Shown here: positions 1 to 5,425 of the stretch, piece by piece
How positions within the stretch are numbered: the stretch's first letter is position 1
Layout: every line of letters begins with the position of its first letter
From: Candidatus Cloacimonadota bacterium
GTDB lineage: Bacteria; Cloacimonadota; Cloacimonadia; Cloacimonadales; Cloacimonadaceae
Assembly (NCBI GenBank): GCA_028681035.1
Contig: JAQUJJ010000177.1
Coordinates: forward strand, 1 to 6,206
Direction of reading: 5' to 3'
DNA: 6,206 bases
Translations under genes and position numbers: made by a program
Notes under the pieces: model-generated
Databases searched by the model: none
The model's input: only the letters and a program-made list of their open reading frames with translations
Told to the model about the DNA's origin: nothing

Positions 1-134
1 AAAAGAAATAGCCAAAAAAACCTACACTTGATAGAAAAAAAATGCGAGAAAAAAAAAAAATTATATTTAAAAAAAGCAAAAGAGGAAAGGAGAAACACAA
101 AACTCAGAATTGTGAAAGAGACTGAAACCTTAAT

Positions 135-149
135 CCCCCCCCCCCCCCC
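135..149. repeat. Homopolymer tract of 15 C
   Basis: Fifteen consecutive C residues lie between TAAT and TCGAC in an otherwise AT-rich intergenic stretch, about 200 bases before the first gene. Long G/C tracts are prone to slipped-strand length change and, in some bacteria, act as phase-variation switches. They are also a common place for sequencing and assembly length errors. The sequence alone cannot tell these apart. The only reading frame I traced through it from a nearby start is a 17-codon frame beginning with GTG at 112, which has poor ribosome-binding context. Confidence 0.9.
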
Positions 150-289
150 TCGACTTCTTTCTTAGAGTAATCGCTGATTAGCGCAACACAAGCCCACTGT
201 TTCTTCATAGTTGGAGGCAAACACAGCTATTATTGTACTGATAATTGATCAGTCTCTTCTCCGTGATGCTATAAACGGAAATAAAAGGA

Positions 290-331
290 TTGACAAGCCT
301 CCGCAGATGAAAAATAAGGTATCTCTATAAT
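290..331 (+). promoter_or_regulatory. Candidate promoter of the threonine dehydrogenase operon
   Basis: A perfect TATAAT sits at 326-331, and a perfect TTGACA sits at 290-295. They are 30 bases apart, too far to form one sigma-70 promoter, so they may belong to different promoters or one may be chance. At the normal distance upstream of TATAAT (about 303-308, GCAGAT) there is no -35 match. TTGACA has only a poor partner (TAAGGT at 315-320, 19-base spacer). If TATAAT is used, transcription would begin near 338. That leaves about 10 bases before ATG 348 but about 22 before GTG 360, which fits the downstream start better. Confidence 0.35.
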
Positions 332-347
332 AAAAATAACTGATAGA

Positions 348-1307
348 ATGGAGTATCGTGTGAAAAACATCTTAGTTTTAGGTGCCGCCGGACAAATAGG
401 TTCGGAACTTGTACCCTATCTCAGAAACATTTATGGCAATAACGCCGTAGTCGCAGCATATCGCAGCACACCGCTGCCCGTGGATATTGTGGAGGGTGGT
501 CCCTGTGAAAACATGGATGCTTTGGAAGCCAATAGGCTTCATGAAGTGGTGAAAAAGCACAAGATTGATAGTATCATCAATCTAGTTGCCGTGCTTTCTG
601 CTAAAGGCGAAGGCAATCCCCCCTTGGCTTGGAAGATAAATATGGAAAGCCAGCTAAACGCATTGGAAGTGATGCGTGAAGTGAAGGGAGCCGTGTTTAC
701 TCCGTCTTCCATTGGTGCTTTTGGACCTACCACTCCCATGGATAACACTCCTCAGGACACCTTGATGCGCCCCACCACAGTTTATGGTATATCTAAGGTT
801 GCAGCAGAGCTTTTGGGCGATTATTATTACCTTAAGTTTGGTGTGGATGCCAGAGGCGTTCGCTATCCCGGAATAATCTCAAACGTTACCCTTCCCGGCG
901 GTGGAACCACAGATTACGCAGTGGAGATATACTACGAAGCCATCAAGAATAAGTGCTACACTTGCAACTTGAGTGCTGGAACCTTCTTAGACATGATGTA
1001 TATGCCCGACGCGCTGCGTGCCTGCGTGGAAATTATGGAAGCAGATCCCTCCAAGCTTATTCACCGCAATTGTTTCAACGTAACCGCCATGAGCTTTGAT
1101 CCCGAAATGATTAGCGCAGAAATCAAGAAACATATCCCCGAGTTCCGCCTAGATTATAAAGTTGATCCCATCAAGCAAGCTATTGCTAATAGCTGGCCTA
1201 ATTCCATGGATCAAACTAGCGCACAACAAGAATGGAACTGGAAACCTGAGTATAACCTTAAGAGCATGACAGAGGATATGCTGAAAGTCCTTGCCAAGAA
1301 GCTGTAA
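348..1307 (+). CDS. tdh: L-threonine 3-dehydrogenase, short-chain (SDR) type
   Basis: Oxidises L-threonine with NAD+ to 2-amino-3-ketobutyrate, the first step of threonine breakdown to glycine and acetyl-CoA; cytosolic. This is the extended-SDR (UDP-galactose-epimerase-like) form found in animals and some bacteria, not the zinc-dependent E. coli Tdh. The Rossmann loop GAAGQIG is at residues 12-18, SSIGAFGP at 120-127, and catalytic Tyr146 and Lys150 in YGISK. RYPGIIS at 172-178, PGGGTTDYAV at 183-192 and AMSF near 247-250 closely follow the vertebrate TDH pattern as I recall it. The 319-residue length is normal. ATG 348 has no Shine-Dalgarno. GTG 360 has GGAG at 350-353 with 6-base spacing and would give a protein starting MKNILVLGAAGQIG, so the true start may be 12 bases downstream. 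No 2-amino-3-ketobutyrate CoA ligase (kbl) is in the window. Probable first gene of a four-gene operon. Confidence 0.88.
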   Translation: MEYRVKNILVLGAAGQIGSELVPYLRNIYGNNAVVAAYRSTPLPVDIVEGGPCENMDALEANRLHEVVKKHKIDSIINLVAVLSAKGEGNPPLAWKINMESQLNALEVMREVKGAVFTPSSIGAFGPTTPMDNTPQDTLMRPTTVYGISKVAAELLGDYYYLKFGVDARGVRYPGIISNVTLPGGGTTDYAVEIYYEAIKNKCYTCNLSAGTFLDMMYMPDALRACVEIMEADPSKLIHRNCFNVTAMSFDPEMISAEIKKHIPEFRLDYKVDPIKQAIANSWPNSMDQTSAQQEWNWKPEYNLKSMTEDMLKVLAKKL

Positions 1308-1313
1308 ATCAAG

Positions 1314-2306
1314 ATGATCAGGATAGGAGTTGTTGGCGTTGGTCACTTAGGTCAGCACCATGCCCGTAAATTTCAAAGCATAGAAGGTGCTTGTTTAGCA
1401 GGGATTTATGACCATAACCAAGCCCGTGCGGATGAAATATCCACAAAGCTGGATACTAAGGCATTCCCAAGCTATGAAGCCTTGCTTGATGCTTGTGATG
1501 CCATTGATATCGCAGCCACCACCACCGCTCACTACGAGCTGGCTAAACCTGCTTTACTGGCTGGAAAGCATATCTTTCTGGAAAAGCCGATTACCAGTGA
1601 GCTAATCCAAGCAGAGGAACTGCTTGCTTTGGCGGAACAGCGCAAGCTGATTATTCAAGTAGGACACATTGAACGCTTCAATCCCGTTATCCTGAAAATA
1701 GAACATGAAATAGGTGAGCCGATGTTTATCGAATCGCATCGGCTCTCCACTTTTCATCACCGTGGTACAGATGTACCTGTAGTGCTGGATTTGATGATTC
1801 ACGATATCGATCTCATCCTTAGCTTTGTGCATAGTCCCGTTACGGAAATACGTGCCAGCGGAGTGGGGATTCTTACTCCAAGTATTGATATTGCCAATGC
1901 TCGGATAGAGTTTGCCAATGGAGCGATTGCCAATGTTACCTCTTCCCGCGTATCCATGAAACAGGAGCGTAAGATACGCTTTTTCCAGAGGGATAGCTAT
2001 ATTTCTATGGATTTTGTGGCTAAGCAGGTGAGGATTATGAAGAAATCTGCCAATATCATGCAATTACTTCCCCAATTGCTAATGGGTTCCACAGATATTA
2101 AGCCGGAACAATTGGTGGATGTGCAAGCCATAGATGTTAGCGATAGCCCCAAAGATGCGCTAACCATGGAATTAGAATCCTTCGTAGCGTGCATCATTAA
2201 TAACACCAAACCAATCGTAGATGGCGTTGCGGGTACTCGTGCACTGGATATTGCCCTAAAGATTATTAAACTGATTCAGACCCAAAACCAAGCTATGAAG
2301 AAATAG
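1314..2306 (+). CDS. gnnA: Gfo/Idh/MocA oxidoreductase, GnnA-like (UDP-GlcNAc 3-dehydrogenase)
   Basis: NAD(P)-dependent dehydrogenase with an N-terminal Rossmann domain (about residues 1-120; GVGHLG at 8-13) and a C-terminal alpha/beta domain. EKP at 90-92 is the family's hallmark lysine motif. QVGHIERFNP (about 115-124), HRLSTF (142-147), RGTDV, VLDLMIHDID (about 157-166, His163/Asp164) and SIDIANARIEF (190-200) match the subgroup usually encoded among lpx genes. Members include GnnA, which oxidises the 3-OH of UDP-GlcNAc so that GnnB can aminate it for amide-linked lipid A. Here no lpx gene or DegT-type GnnB partner is present, so the substrate is inferred from motifs only. At 330 residues it has the usual length. 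It starts 6 bases after the preceding stop without a clear Shine-Dalgarno, suggesting translational coupling. Family is near certain; the GnnA role is moderately supported. Confidence 0.8.
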   Translation: MIRIGVVGVGHLGQHHARKFQSIEGACLAGIYDHNQARADEISTKLDTKAFPSYEALLDACDAIDIAATTTAHYELAKPALLAGKHIFLEKPITSELIQAEELLALAEQRKLIIQVGHIERFNPVILKIEHEIGEPMFIESHRLSTFHHRGTDVPVVLDLMIHDIDLILSFVHSPVTEIRASGVGILTPSIDIANARIEFANGAIANVTSSRVSMKQERKIRFFQRDSYISMDFVAKQVRIMKKSANIMQLLPQLLMGSTDIKPEQLVDVQAIDVSDSPKDALTMELESFVACIINNTKPIVDGVAGTRALDIALKIIKLIQTQNQAMKK

Positions 2307-2315
2307 GAAAGCATT

Positions 2316-3611
2316 ATGAAACAAGTGTTTATAAAAGATTTAGCCCAACATGTAGGCAAAGAAATATGCTTAAAGGGCTGGGTTCGCAATATCCGCCACA
2401 GCGGGAAATTGGTATTCATCATCCTTCGGGATGGAACAGGTGAGATTCAGGCAGTAGCTTTTAAGCCGGATATGGATGAAGAAACTTTCGAAAGAGCCAA
2501 GCGTCTTACGTTGGAATCTTCCCTTGTTATCACGGGAATTGCTAAACCCCACCAAAAGCTAGAAAATCAATTTGAGATTGCGATTAGCGGCGTGGAAGTG
2601 TTTCAACTGGCAGAAGAATATCCAATAGGCAAAAAAGAGCATGGACCAGATTTCCTGCTTACCAATCGTCATCTATGGATTCGTTCGTCCAAGCAGTGGG
2701 CTATCCTAAGAATCCGCCACACCGTCTATTATGCCATTTGTGAGTATCTTAATAACAACAGTTTCTTCCGTTTCGATTCGCCTATTTTAACGCCCAATGC
2801 TTGCGAAGGCACCACCACTTTGTTCGATTTGGAATACTTTGATGAAGGCAAGGCATACCTCTCGCAATCGGGGCAATTATACTTGGAAACAGGTATTATG
2901 AGCTTGGGCAGAGTTTACGATTTTGGTCCTGTCTTTCGTGCCGAACGCTCTAAAACCAGAAAGCACTTAACCGAGTTTTGGATGATGGATGCCGAAGCAG
3001 CGTGGGTAGAACACGATGAAAATATGCAGATACAAGAAGAGCTAATCCGCTTTGTGATACGCTCTGTCTTAGCTAAGTGTGATGCGGAACTTGACATCCT
3101 CGAGCGAGATAAAGAAACCCTGAAAGCTGCGGATGCTCCCTTTAAACGTATGACTCACTATGACACGATAGAGTATCTGCGCGCCAAAGGCAGCGAGATT
3201 ACCCATGGAAGTGATTTGGGTGCGCAAGACGAAGCGATGCTTACCGAAAATTCCCCTGTTCCTGTGTTTATAGAGCGTTGGCCCAAGGATATTAAAGCTT
3301 TTTATATGAAGAGAGACCCGCTTAATCCCAACCTGGTGCTTGGCAACGATTTAATAGCACCTGAAGGCTTTGGAGAGATTATTGGCGGAAGCCAGCGTGA
3401 GGATGACCACGATTTGCTGCTATCCCGCATGGAGGCAGAGAACATGCCGATAGCGGATTATCAGTGGTTTTTGGACTTGCGAAAGTACGGTTCTGTGCCC
3501 CATAGTGGCTTTGGCATAGGTCTGGAGCGGCTAGTTACCTGGATGAGTGGAATACACCACATTAGAGAGACAATACCTTTCCCCAGAATGATTTATCGTA
3601 TATACCCCTAA
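2316..3611 (+). CDS. asnS: Asparaginyl-tRNA synthetase (class IIb)
   Basis: Charges tRNA-Asn with asparagine using ATP; cytosolic and essential where Asn-tRNA is made directly. An OB-fold anticodon-binding domain covers about residues 1-115 (GWVRNIRHSGK at 21-31). The class II catalytic core covers about 130-431. The core shows ILTPNACEGTTTLF (157-170), YLSQSGQLYLE (181-191), motif 2 with FRAE (207-210) and HLTEFWMMD (217-225), GGSQRE (357-362), and motif 3 with GFGIGLERL (398-406, Arg405) followed by IRETIPFPR (416-424). TEFWM after motif 2 and the TPNACEG stretch favour AsnRS over AspRS. At 431 residues it is close to the compact Thermus-type enzyme and somewhat shorter than E. coli AsnRS. 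AGGA at 2305-2308, overlapping the previous gene's TAG stop, gives 7-base spacing to ATG, so the start is well supported. Confidence 0.94.
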   Translation: MKQVFIKDLAQHVGKEICLKGWVRNIRHSGKLVFIILRDGTGEIQAVAFKPDMDEETFERAKRLTLESSLVITGIAKPHQKLENQFEIAISGVEVFQLAEEYPIGKKEHGPDFLLTNRHLWIRSSKQWAILRIRHTVYYAICEYLNNNSFFRFDSPILTPNACEGTTTLFDLEYFDEGKAYLSQSGQLYLETGIMSLGRVYDFGPVFRAERSKTRKHLTEFWMMDAEAAWVEHDENMQIQEELIRFVIRSVLAKCDAELDILERDKETLKAADAPFKRMTHYDTIEYLRAKGSEITHGSDLGAQDEAMLTENSPVPVFIERWPKDIKAFYMKRDPLNPNLVLGNDLIAPEGFGEIIGGSQREDDHDLLLSRMEAENMPIADYQWFLDLRKYGSVPHSGFGIGLERLVTWMSGIHHIRETIPFPRMIYRIYP

Positions 3612-3636
3612 AAAGCATACTAAGAAAAGAGAATGG

Positions 3637-3642
3637 AAGGAG
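3637..3642 (+). promoter_or_regulatory. Shine-Dalgarno AAGGAG for the aminotransferase
   Basis: AAGGAG ends 7 bases before ATG 3650 and settles that start. It lies in the 38-base gap after asnS. No stem-loop plus T-run is visible in that gap, so read-through from asnS is expected. Confidence 0.8.
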
Positions 3643-3649
3643 ACCTTAG

Positions 3650-4864
3650 ATGATTAACAAATATCTGTCTGAACCCACTAAAGTGATGAAATCTTCCCTG
3701 ATACGTGAATTGGTAGCTGCAACCAAGAACGTAGCGGGGCTTATCTCCTTTGCGGGAGGTTTTCCCAGTCCGGCTACTTTTCCCAAGGAAATCCTTAGCA
3801 AGCTTTACGCTGAAGTGGTTGCAGAAGAAGGAAGGGATGTTCTGCAATATGGTGCTAGTGAAGGCGACAGCTTTCTTAAAAGCGAATTGCTTAAGTGGGA
3901 GGGTTATAGCGACCTTACTCAGGATAACATGATAATCACCGTTGGTGCTACCAATGCCATATATTACATGACCAGAGCATTAATCGATGAGGGAGATGTA
4001 ATACTTTGTGAAGCTCCCAGTTTCCTTGGTTCATTGGTTGCTTTCGATGCTCTGGGTGCAGATGTACAAGGCATACCTATGGATGCAGAAGGTTTAGATT
4101 TACAAAAGATGATGGACAAAGTTAAACAACTCCGTGAAAGTGGCAAGAAGATCAAGTTTCTTTACACTATCCCAGATTTCCAGAATCCCGCTGGAGTTTC
4201 CATGAGCCTAGCACGCCGCCATGAGCTGTTAAACTATTGCGAAGCTGAAGGCATTCTGGTGATGGAAGATAATCCCTATTCCCGCTTACGTTTTAGTGGT
4301 GAGACACTTCCCACGCTGTTCAAAATTGCACATCAAGAGATGCATAATAGCTATCTGGTAACAGAAATAATCTCGTTTTCCAAGATACTTGGTCCCGGTA
4401 TGCGGGTTGCTTATGCCAAGGGAGATGCCACTTTAATTAATAAAATGGTATCTTGGCAGCAGAAGGTAAATGTATGCCCTGATTGCGTTACAGAGCGTGT
4501 TGCAGCGAAATTCTTGGCTGGGGGGTATATGAACCCCCACATCCAGAGTATCTGCGAGTTTTACAAACCATATTTAGCCAAGATGTTGGATTCATTGAGC
4601 GTAAATATGCCCCCTTACGTTCAGTGGACAAAGCCCAATGGCGGTATTTTCTTGTGGCTGTGGTTGCCCGAAGATATGAACGCCGATAAGCTCTTCTTCC
4701 AGGCTAAAGAGCACCTGGTTACCTTTATTCCGGGCAGTAAATTCTACCCAGAAGGTCAAGAAAAGTTTAACTGCTTAAGGCTGAACTACACCTATTCCAG
4801 CCTCGAACAAATCGAGACAGGTATAGAACGCTTGGCTGGCTTGATCAAGTCTATTTATGTTTGA
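3650..4864 (+). CDS. PLP-dependent aminotransferase, LysN/KAT II-like (class I/II)
   Basis: Fold-type I aminotransferase that moves an amino group from an amino acid to a 2-oxo acid (typically 2-oxoglutarate) in the cytosol. Motifs in order: SFAGGFPSPATFP (33-45), QYGASEG (66-72), PDFQNPAG (175-182, Asn179), EDNPY (206-210, Asp207 and Tyr210 contacting PLP), SFSKILGPGMR (242-252, Schiff-base Lys245 and phosphate-binding Arg252), PNGGIFLW (329-336) and CLRLNY (375-380, Arg377 for the substrate carboxylate). This pattern and the 404-residue length fit the 2-aminoadipate/kynurenine/branched-chain group typified by Thermus LysN. There is no N-terminal GntR helix-turn-helix, so it is an enzyme and not a MocR regulator. 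It is not a DegT-type enzyme and so is unlikely to be the GnnB partner of the upstream dehydrogenase. Substrate range cannot be read from sequence. Probable last gene of the operon. Confidence 0.88.
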   Translation: MINKYLSEPTKVMKSSLIRELVAATKNVAGLISFAGGFPSPATFPKEILSKLYAEVVAEEGRDVLQYGASEGDSFLKSELLKWEGYSDLTQDNMIITVGATNAIYYMTRALIDEGDVILCEAPSFLGSLVAFDALGADVQGIPMDAEGLDLQKMMDKVKQLRESGKKIKFLYTIPDFQNPAGVSMSLARRHELLNYCEAEGILVMEDNPYSRLRFSGETLPTLFKIAHQEMHNSYLVTEIISFSKILGPGMRVAYAKGDATLINKMVSWQQKVNVCPDCVTERVAAKFLAGGYMNPHIQSICEFYKPYLAKMLDSLSVNMPPYVQWTKPNGGIFLWLWLPEDMNADKLFFQAKEHLVTFIPGSKFYPEGQEKFNCLRLNYTYSSLEQIETGIERLAGLIKSIYV

Positions 4865-4889
4865 CATCGGCTTGGTTTTTGCTTAAGTT
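4861..4889 (+). promoter_or_regulatory. Candidate promoter of the secreted-protein gene
   Basis: A perfect TTGACA at 4861-4866 overlaps the TGA stop of the aminotransferase gene (4862-4864). Seventeen bases later TAAGTT at 4884-4889 keeps the three most important -10 positions (T1, A2, T6). A better -10 match, TATACT at 4889-4894, is 22 bases away, which is too far. The partial match and the chance element of the -35 keep confidence low. It would give a leader of roughly 30 bases before ATG 4924. Confidence 0.35.
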
Positions 4890-4912
4890 ATACTAATAGA
4901 GCCGTATATCTA

Positions 4913-4918
4913 AGGAGG
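4913..4918 (+). promoter_or_regulatory. Strong Shine-Dalgarno AGGAGG for the secreted-protein gene
   Basis: AGGAGG, within TAAGGAGGT, lies 5 bases before ATG 4924. This near-perfect anti-16S match is the best placed in the window and fixes the start of a short, otherwise unrecognised gene. It suggests efficient translation, as is common for abundant envelope proteins. Confidence 0.85.
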
Positions 4919-4923
4919 TTACA

Positions 4924-5367
4924 ATGAGAAGACTGTTGTTTTGCCTGATAATGATATCCTTGATGCTGCCTTTGGTGGCACAGATTGATTTACCACGTCC
5001 CAATCTGAACCCCTTTCGCACATCTAGTAATACCCTGATTCACATGGATAAGATACAAATGTCTCATTCAATGGGCTTTCAAGCAGGCACAAGTTCCACC
5101 GGTGATGGCTACTACCTTTCTCGCTATACCAATCATATTATGTACAAGTTCAATCCCAAACTGGAACTTAATCTTGACCTAAACTTTGTAAACTATGGCA
5201 CTGCGAACTCATCCAACAAGTTTACTTTAAATAAAGACAATGCCAATACAATTATTCCAGAGTTCTCGTTGCGCTACAGACCCACCGATTCAATCCTAAT
5301 ACAGGTGGAGATGAATCAAGGTGGCTATATGGCTCAAAACCGCAAAGCCTGGTATGAAACCTGGTAA
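4924..5367 (+). CDS. Small secreted beta-rich protein of unknown function
   Basis: I do not recognise a named family. The N-terminus is a classic signal peptide: MRR, a hydrophobic core at about 4-18, and likely cleavage after Ala19 (LVA before Q). The only cysteine, Cys7, sits inside the hydrophobic core, so there is no lipobox and this is not a lipoprotein. The mature part (about 128 residues) is rich in N, T, S, Y and alternating polar/hydrophobic stretches such as LELNLDLNFVNYG (80-92), EFSLRYRP (113-120) and ILIQVEMNQ (124-132), which suggest amphipathic beta strands. It may be a small outer-membrane or periplasmic beta protein, but the length allows only a small barrel or half of one. 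It ends KAWYETW. A perfect Shine-Dalgarno and signal peptide support a real gene. It could also be a shortened form of a larger family, but I see no sign of a frameshift. Confidence 0.75.
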   Translation: MRRLLFCLIMISLMLPLVAQIDLPRPNLNPFRTSSNTLIHMDKIQMSHSMGFQAGTSSTGDGYYLSRYTNHIMYKFNPKLELNLDLNFVNYGTANSSNKFTLNKDNANTIIPEFSLRYRPTDSILIQVEMNQGGYMAQNRKAWYETW

Positions 5368-5369
5368 TA

Positions 5370-5398
5370 TTGCATAATACAAAGTATTAACTGATAAT
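5370..5398 (+). promoter_or_regulatory. Candidate promoter with internal dyad upstream of the prepilin peptidase gene
   Basis: TTGCAT at 5370-5375 (3 of 6 to TTGACA, including TTG) and GATAAT at 5393-5398 (5 of 6 to TATAAT) are spaced 17 bases apart. The spacer contains a perfect inverted repeat, TAATAC (5375-5380) and GTATTA (5384-5389), around AAA. The dyad could be a repressor operator placed between the promoter boxes. The AT-rich setting makes both matches easier to get by chance. Confidence 0.3.
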
Positions 5399-5403
5399 CA
5401 TTT

Positions 5404-5409
5404 AGGAGG
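5404..5409 (+). promoter_or_regulatory. Shine-Dalgarno AGGAGG near the prepilin peptidase start
   Basis: AGGAGG is a perfect ribosome-binding site, but it lies 16 bases before GTG 5426, the only conventional in-frame start in this stretch. The usual 5-9 base spacing contains no ATG, GTG or TTG. An in-frame CTG at 5414 is 4 bases away and would add four residues (Leu-Thr-Val-Leu, with Met replacing the first). Either a rare CTG start or unusually long spacing is needed. Confidence 0.6.
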
Positions 5410-5425
5410 AATCCTGACAGTTTTA

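Larger units (their letters stand above)
1..347. other. Gene-free, low-complexity leader region
   Basis: No coding region can be supported in this stretch on either strand. The first ~130 bases are strongly A-rich on the + strand, with A-tracts at 14-20, 35-42, 49-60 and 69-75. Their centres are not spaced at whole helical turns, so a phased DNA bend is not clearly supported. A run of 15 C follows at 135-149. From about 150 on the composition becomes ordinary. Only weak dyads are visible there: CGCT/AGCG around 172-183, TCCGT/ACGGA at 260-264 and 275-279, and GGAGGC 213-218 facing GCCTCC 297-302. None resembles a tRNA, a known riboswitch or an intrinsic terminator. The region most likely holds the promoter and leader of the operon starting at 348. 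Confidence 0.6.

Noticed and set aside
14..75. Repeated A-tracts as a phased bent-DNA element
   Set aside because: Tract centres are about 21, 16 and 18 bases apart, not consistent multiples of a helical turn.
112..165. 17-codon frame reading through the poly-C tract (GTG 112 to TAG 163-165)
   Set aside because: The nearest Shine-Dalgarno-like AAGGAG (87-92) is 19 bases away and the peptide is mostly proline from the tract, so a contingency peptide is not supported.
213..302. GGAGGC/GCCTCC pairing in the leader as a riboswitch or T-box
   Set aside because: It is only 6 bp over a 78-base gap, with no T-box or known riboswitch consensus, and it lies upstream of the likely transcript start.
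1602..2063. 153-codon open frame on the - strand
   Set aside because: It lies wholly opposite the well-supported GnnA-like gene, shows no domain-like pattern, and its length is explained by the codon bias of the sense gene.
4483..4689. 68-codon + strand frame inside the aminotransferase gene
   Set aside because: It has no ribosome-binding site and no recognisable motifs, and it overlaps a conserved enzyme in another frame. It matters only as the frame a hypothetical slip at the G6 run would enter.
3650..4864. Aminotransferase as the GnnB partner of the GnnA-like gene
   Set aside because: GnnB belongs to the DegT/DnrJ/EryC1 family; this protein has class I/II LysN-type motifs instead.
4868..4904. 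CGGCT/AGCCG inverted repeat after the aminotransferase as a terminator
   Set aside because: The 5-bp stem encloses a 27-base loop and is not followed by a T-run, so it is not a credible intrinsic terminator.
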